The notes under the pieces: model-generated
The model's database searches: none
What the model was told of the DNA's origin: nothing
Seen by the model: the letters and a program-made list of their open reading frames with translations, nothing else
Source of the DNA: Siphonodentalium dalli
Taxonomy: Eukaryota; Mollusca; Scaphopoda; Gadilida; Siphonodentaliidae
Assembly: GCA_032622095.1 (NCBI GenBank)
Contig: CP136062.1
Coordinates: 156,234,875 to 156,298,874 of the forward strand
DNA length: 64,000 nt
Direction: 5' to 3'
Shown: in pieces, positions 63,001-64,000 of the stretch
Layout: each line of letters starts with the position of its first letter
How positions within the stretch are numbered: position 1 is the first letter of the stretch
Program-made: the position numbers and the translations under genes

Positions 63001-63595
63001 TAGATTCTAGCCTCACAAAAGCTCGGCTCGAATATAATTTAGTGCACTCGGTTGATTAATTTCGTATAAATGTGCGACTCATTATATATCCTCTATGTTT
63101 CAAGTTGTTCTTTTGTAGGAAAATTGTTTTGACTTGAAACCCAGGAAGTGGTGCTTTGGAAGAAAGAGTGCTAAATTGCAAAATGGTATCCTCTCTGACA
63201 AATGCACAATTGTTTGCGCTCTATAATTACACTAGAGTTGCAGTGAATCCACAATTGTTATGATGCTGCTTTCTTTATGAAATATTTACTTTGTGAATTT
63301 GTTTCCATGGCCTCCGATGTTGAAACAAGCTACCTCTGCCCCTCCTTGACATACATTTTAACTTTCGAATGTCTCTTTTTTTACAGAAGGGAAAAAAGTC
63401 GCCCTGTCATACAACTGCAAATTTGTGGAGACATCGACACTCTTCAATCACAACGTGGATCAGTTGTTGGTCGGTATTCATAAACAAAACTCTCTGCACA
63501 ACAACGCGCGAACAGGCTCAGGGAGGAATATGAAGGCACTTTTACCACGCATTTTCAAGAGTAAAGCATCATGTGAAAATTTGATGAAATTATAA
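53775..63595 (+). CDS. RGK-family (Rad/Gem/Rem-like) small GTPase, four coding exons (copy B)
   Basis: Exons 53775-54066, 56415-56503, 61784-61967 and 63387-63595 join in frame (774 nt, 257 residues) with the same splice phases as copy A. It lacks residues 49-59 of copy A (ESSESSSRTSS) through a clean 33-base difference. Other changes include Ile to Ser in GLxNKGD, GQECC to DKECC, Val to Ile just before the P-loop, SEYVGD to SDYVGD, KVIAAG to KVTAAG, DELLVG to DQLLVG and GRKMK to GRNMK. P-loop GSHGVGKT (71-78), NKCD (175-178), ETST (203-206) and C-terminal SCENLMKL (250-257) are intact. G3 is again not recognisable, so that is a property of the gene, not a lesion of one copy. Both copies could be expressed. 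Confidence 0.88.
56415..56503 (+). CDS. RGK gene B, exon 2
   Basis: 89 nt with the same borders as 18045-18133. Only two bases differ from copy A (gtc for gta, aac for aat), both silent. Confidence 0.78.
56820..56881. repeat. Perfect 19-bp hairpin in intron 2 (copy B)
   Basis: Same hairpin as 18445-18506: arms 56820-56838 and 56863-56881, with no change in arms or loop. Confidence 0.85.
57450..57830 (+). repeat. Diverged direct repeat in intron 2, first unit (copy B)
   Basis: Equivalent of 19080-19450. Confidence 0.65.
58820..59310 (+). repeat. Diverged direct repeat in intron 2, second unit (copy B)
   Basis: Equivalent of 20400-20890. A 30-bp insertion lies upstream at about 58656-58690, compared with copy A. 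Confidence 0.65.
60668..60975. repeat. Small satellite patch flanked by 31-bp direct repeats (copy B)
   Basis: Equivalent of 22252-22559, with flanking repeats at 60668-60698 and 60945-60975. The length and order of words are unchanged apart from a few substitutions. Confidence 0.8.
61784..61967 (+). CDS. RGK gene B, exon 3
   Basis: 184 nt with the same acceptor and GGAG|GTGAGT donor as copy A. Ile to Thr in KVTAAG; most of the few other changes are silent (gtcccaact, atctac, ttccgc, cggaca). Confidence 0.9.
63387..63595 (+). CDS. RGK gene B, exon 4
   Basis: 209 nt, stop TAA at 63593-63595. Glu to Gln in DQLLVG, Lys to Asn in GRNMK, and Phe-His to Phe-Asn in the LFxHN segment (ttcaatcac). 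The C-terminal SCENLMKL is intact. Confidence 0.9.
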
Positions 63596-63942
63596 TTTAT
63601 CAGTCACCTGTTCAGCAACATTCAGAGTATGATATGATGTTAATATAACAATTGTTATATATTTATCATCGGTTATGTGAGATCATGTAGCACGAGTGCT
63701 GTGTGGTAATGTGTTATCTTTGTCAGTGTTGAGAAGGAAACATGTATACCATTTTAAACAGAGAATACTTGAAGCTAATAACCATATCCTGTCATCCATT
63801 TGTAACTCAGATATATTCAAATCGAAATTATTCAAAATCATGGAATCATATGTTGTACACTTAGCTGCATATTTATATTACATAAATGTAGCATATAACG
63901 TATGATTATTTTGTAAGTTATGGATAATTATGTATGGTCTGA

Positions 63943-63948
63943 AATAAA
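63943..63948 (+). promoter_or_regulatory. Polyadenylation signal AATAAA of RGK gene B
   Basis: AATAAA lies 348 bp after the stop, at the place matching 25516-25521. Confidence 0.5.
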
Positions 63949-63966
63949 ACTATATATGCATGTATA

Positions 63967-64000
63967 GCATTATCATCATCACCATTATCACCGTTGTCAT
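63967..64000. repeat. ATC-rich microsatellite, cut by window end (copy B)
   Basis: Start of the same tract as 25541-25672. Confidence 0.8.

Larger units (their letters stand above)
38346..64000. repeat. Copy B of the large direct duplication
   Basis: This is the second copy of 1-25573. The first bases match position 1 at an offset of 38345; the offset drifts to 38427 by the end because of indels. It carries the same order of repeats and the same four-exon RGK gene. The right end is cut by the window edge inside the ATC-rich microsatellite that follows the gene. Confidence 0.95.

Overview
The window is AT-rich, repeat-dense animal nuclear DNA. It has long introns with GT/AG borders, decayed LINE and Helitron transposons, satellites and fold-back repeats, and no operons. 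The one recognisable host gene encodes a Ras-like GTPase of the RGK (Rad/Gem/Rem) family, which is restricted to animals. The transposon content and base composition would suit a marine invertebrate such as a mollusc, but that is inference.

Layout. A segment of about 25.6 kb (1-25573) recurs in the same orientation at 38346-64000, at roughly 97% identity with many small indels. The period is about 38.35-38.43 kb. The left end of copy A and the right end of copy B lie outside the window. Each copy holds, in order: a stretch without a gene; a 1.6-kb repeat; a tRNA-like element; a small minisatellite; a dead L1/Tx1-like LINE reverse-transcriptase fragment (+); a LINE ORF1 zinc-knuckle fragment (-); a second 1.6-kb repeat; a CR1/L2-like LINE 3' end; a dispersed repeat; a palindromic MITE-like element; and the four-exon RGK gene (copy A exons 15377-15701, 18045-18133, 23361-23544, 24963-25171; copy B 53775-54066, 56415-56503, 61784-61967, 63387-63595). 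Both genes read through all splice junctions without a stop. They give proteins of 268 and 257 residues that differ mainly by an 11-residue Ser-rich indel.

The spacer (25574-38345) is built differently. It has an ATC-rich microsatellite, a 3-kb degenerate satellite with telomere-like CTAACCC blocks and GGGACGGGAC blocks, a 320-bp tandem repeat, two long diverged fold-back repeats, and a decayed autonomous Helitron (Rep plus Pif1-type helicase) on the minus strand from about 37060 down to 33385. A dispersed repeat then lies just before copy B.

The main question is whether the two copies are true paralogues or two haplotypes placed in tandem by the assembler. Exons and non-coding DNA are diverged to a similar degree, which fits either explanation. 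The most notable biology is the RGK protein, which has a clear P-loop, NKxD motif, ETS motif and RGK-type C-terminus but no recognisable switch II (G3) motif.
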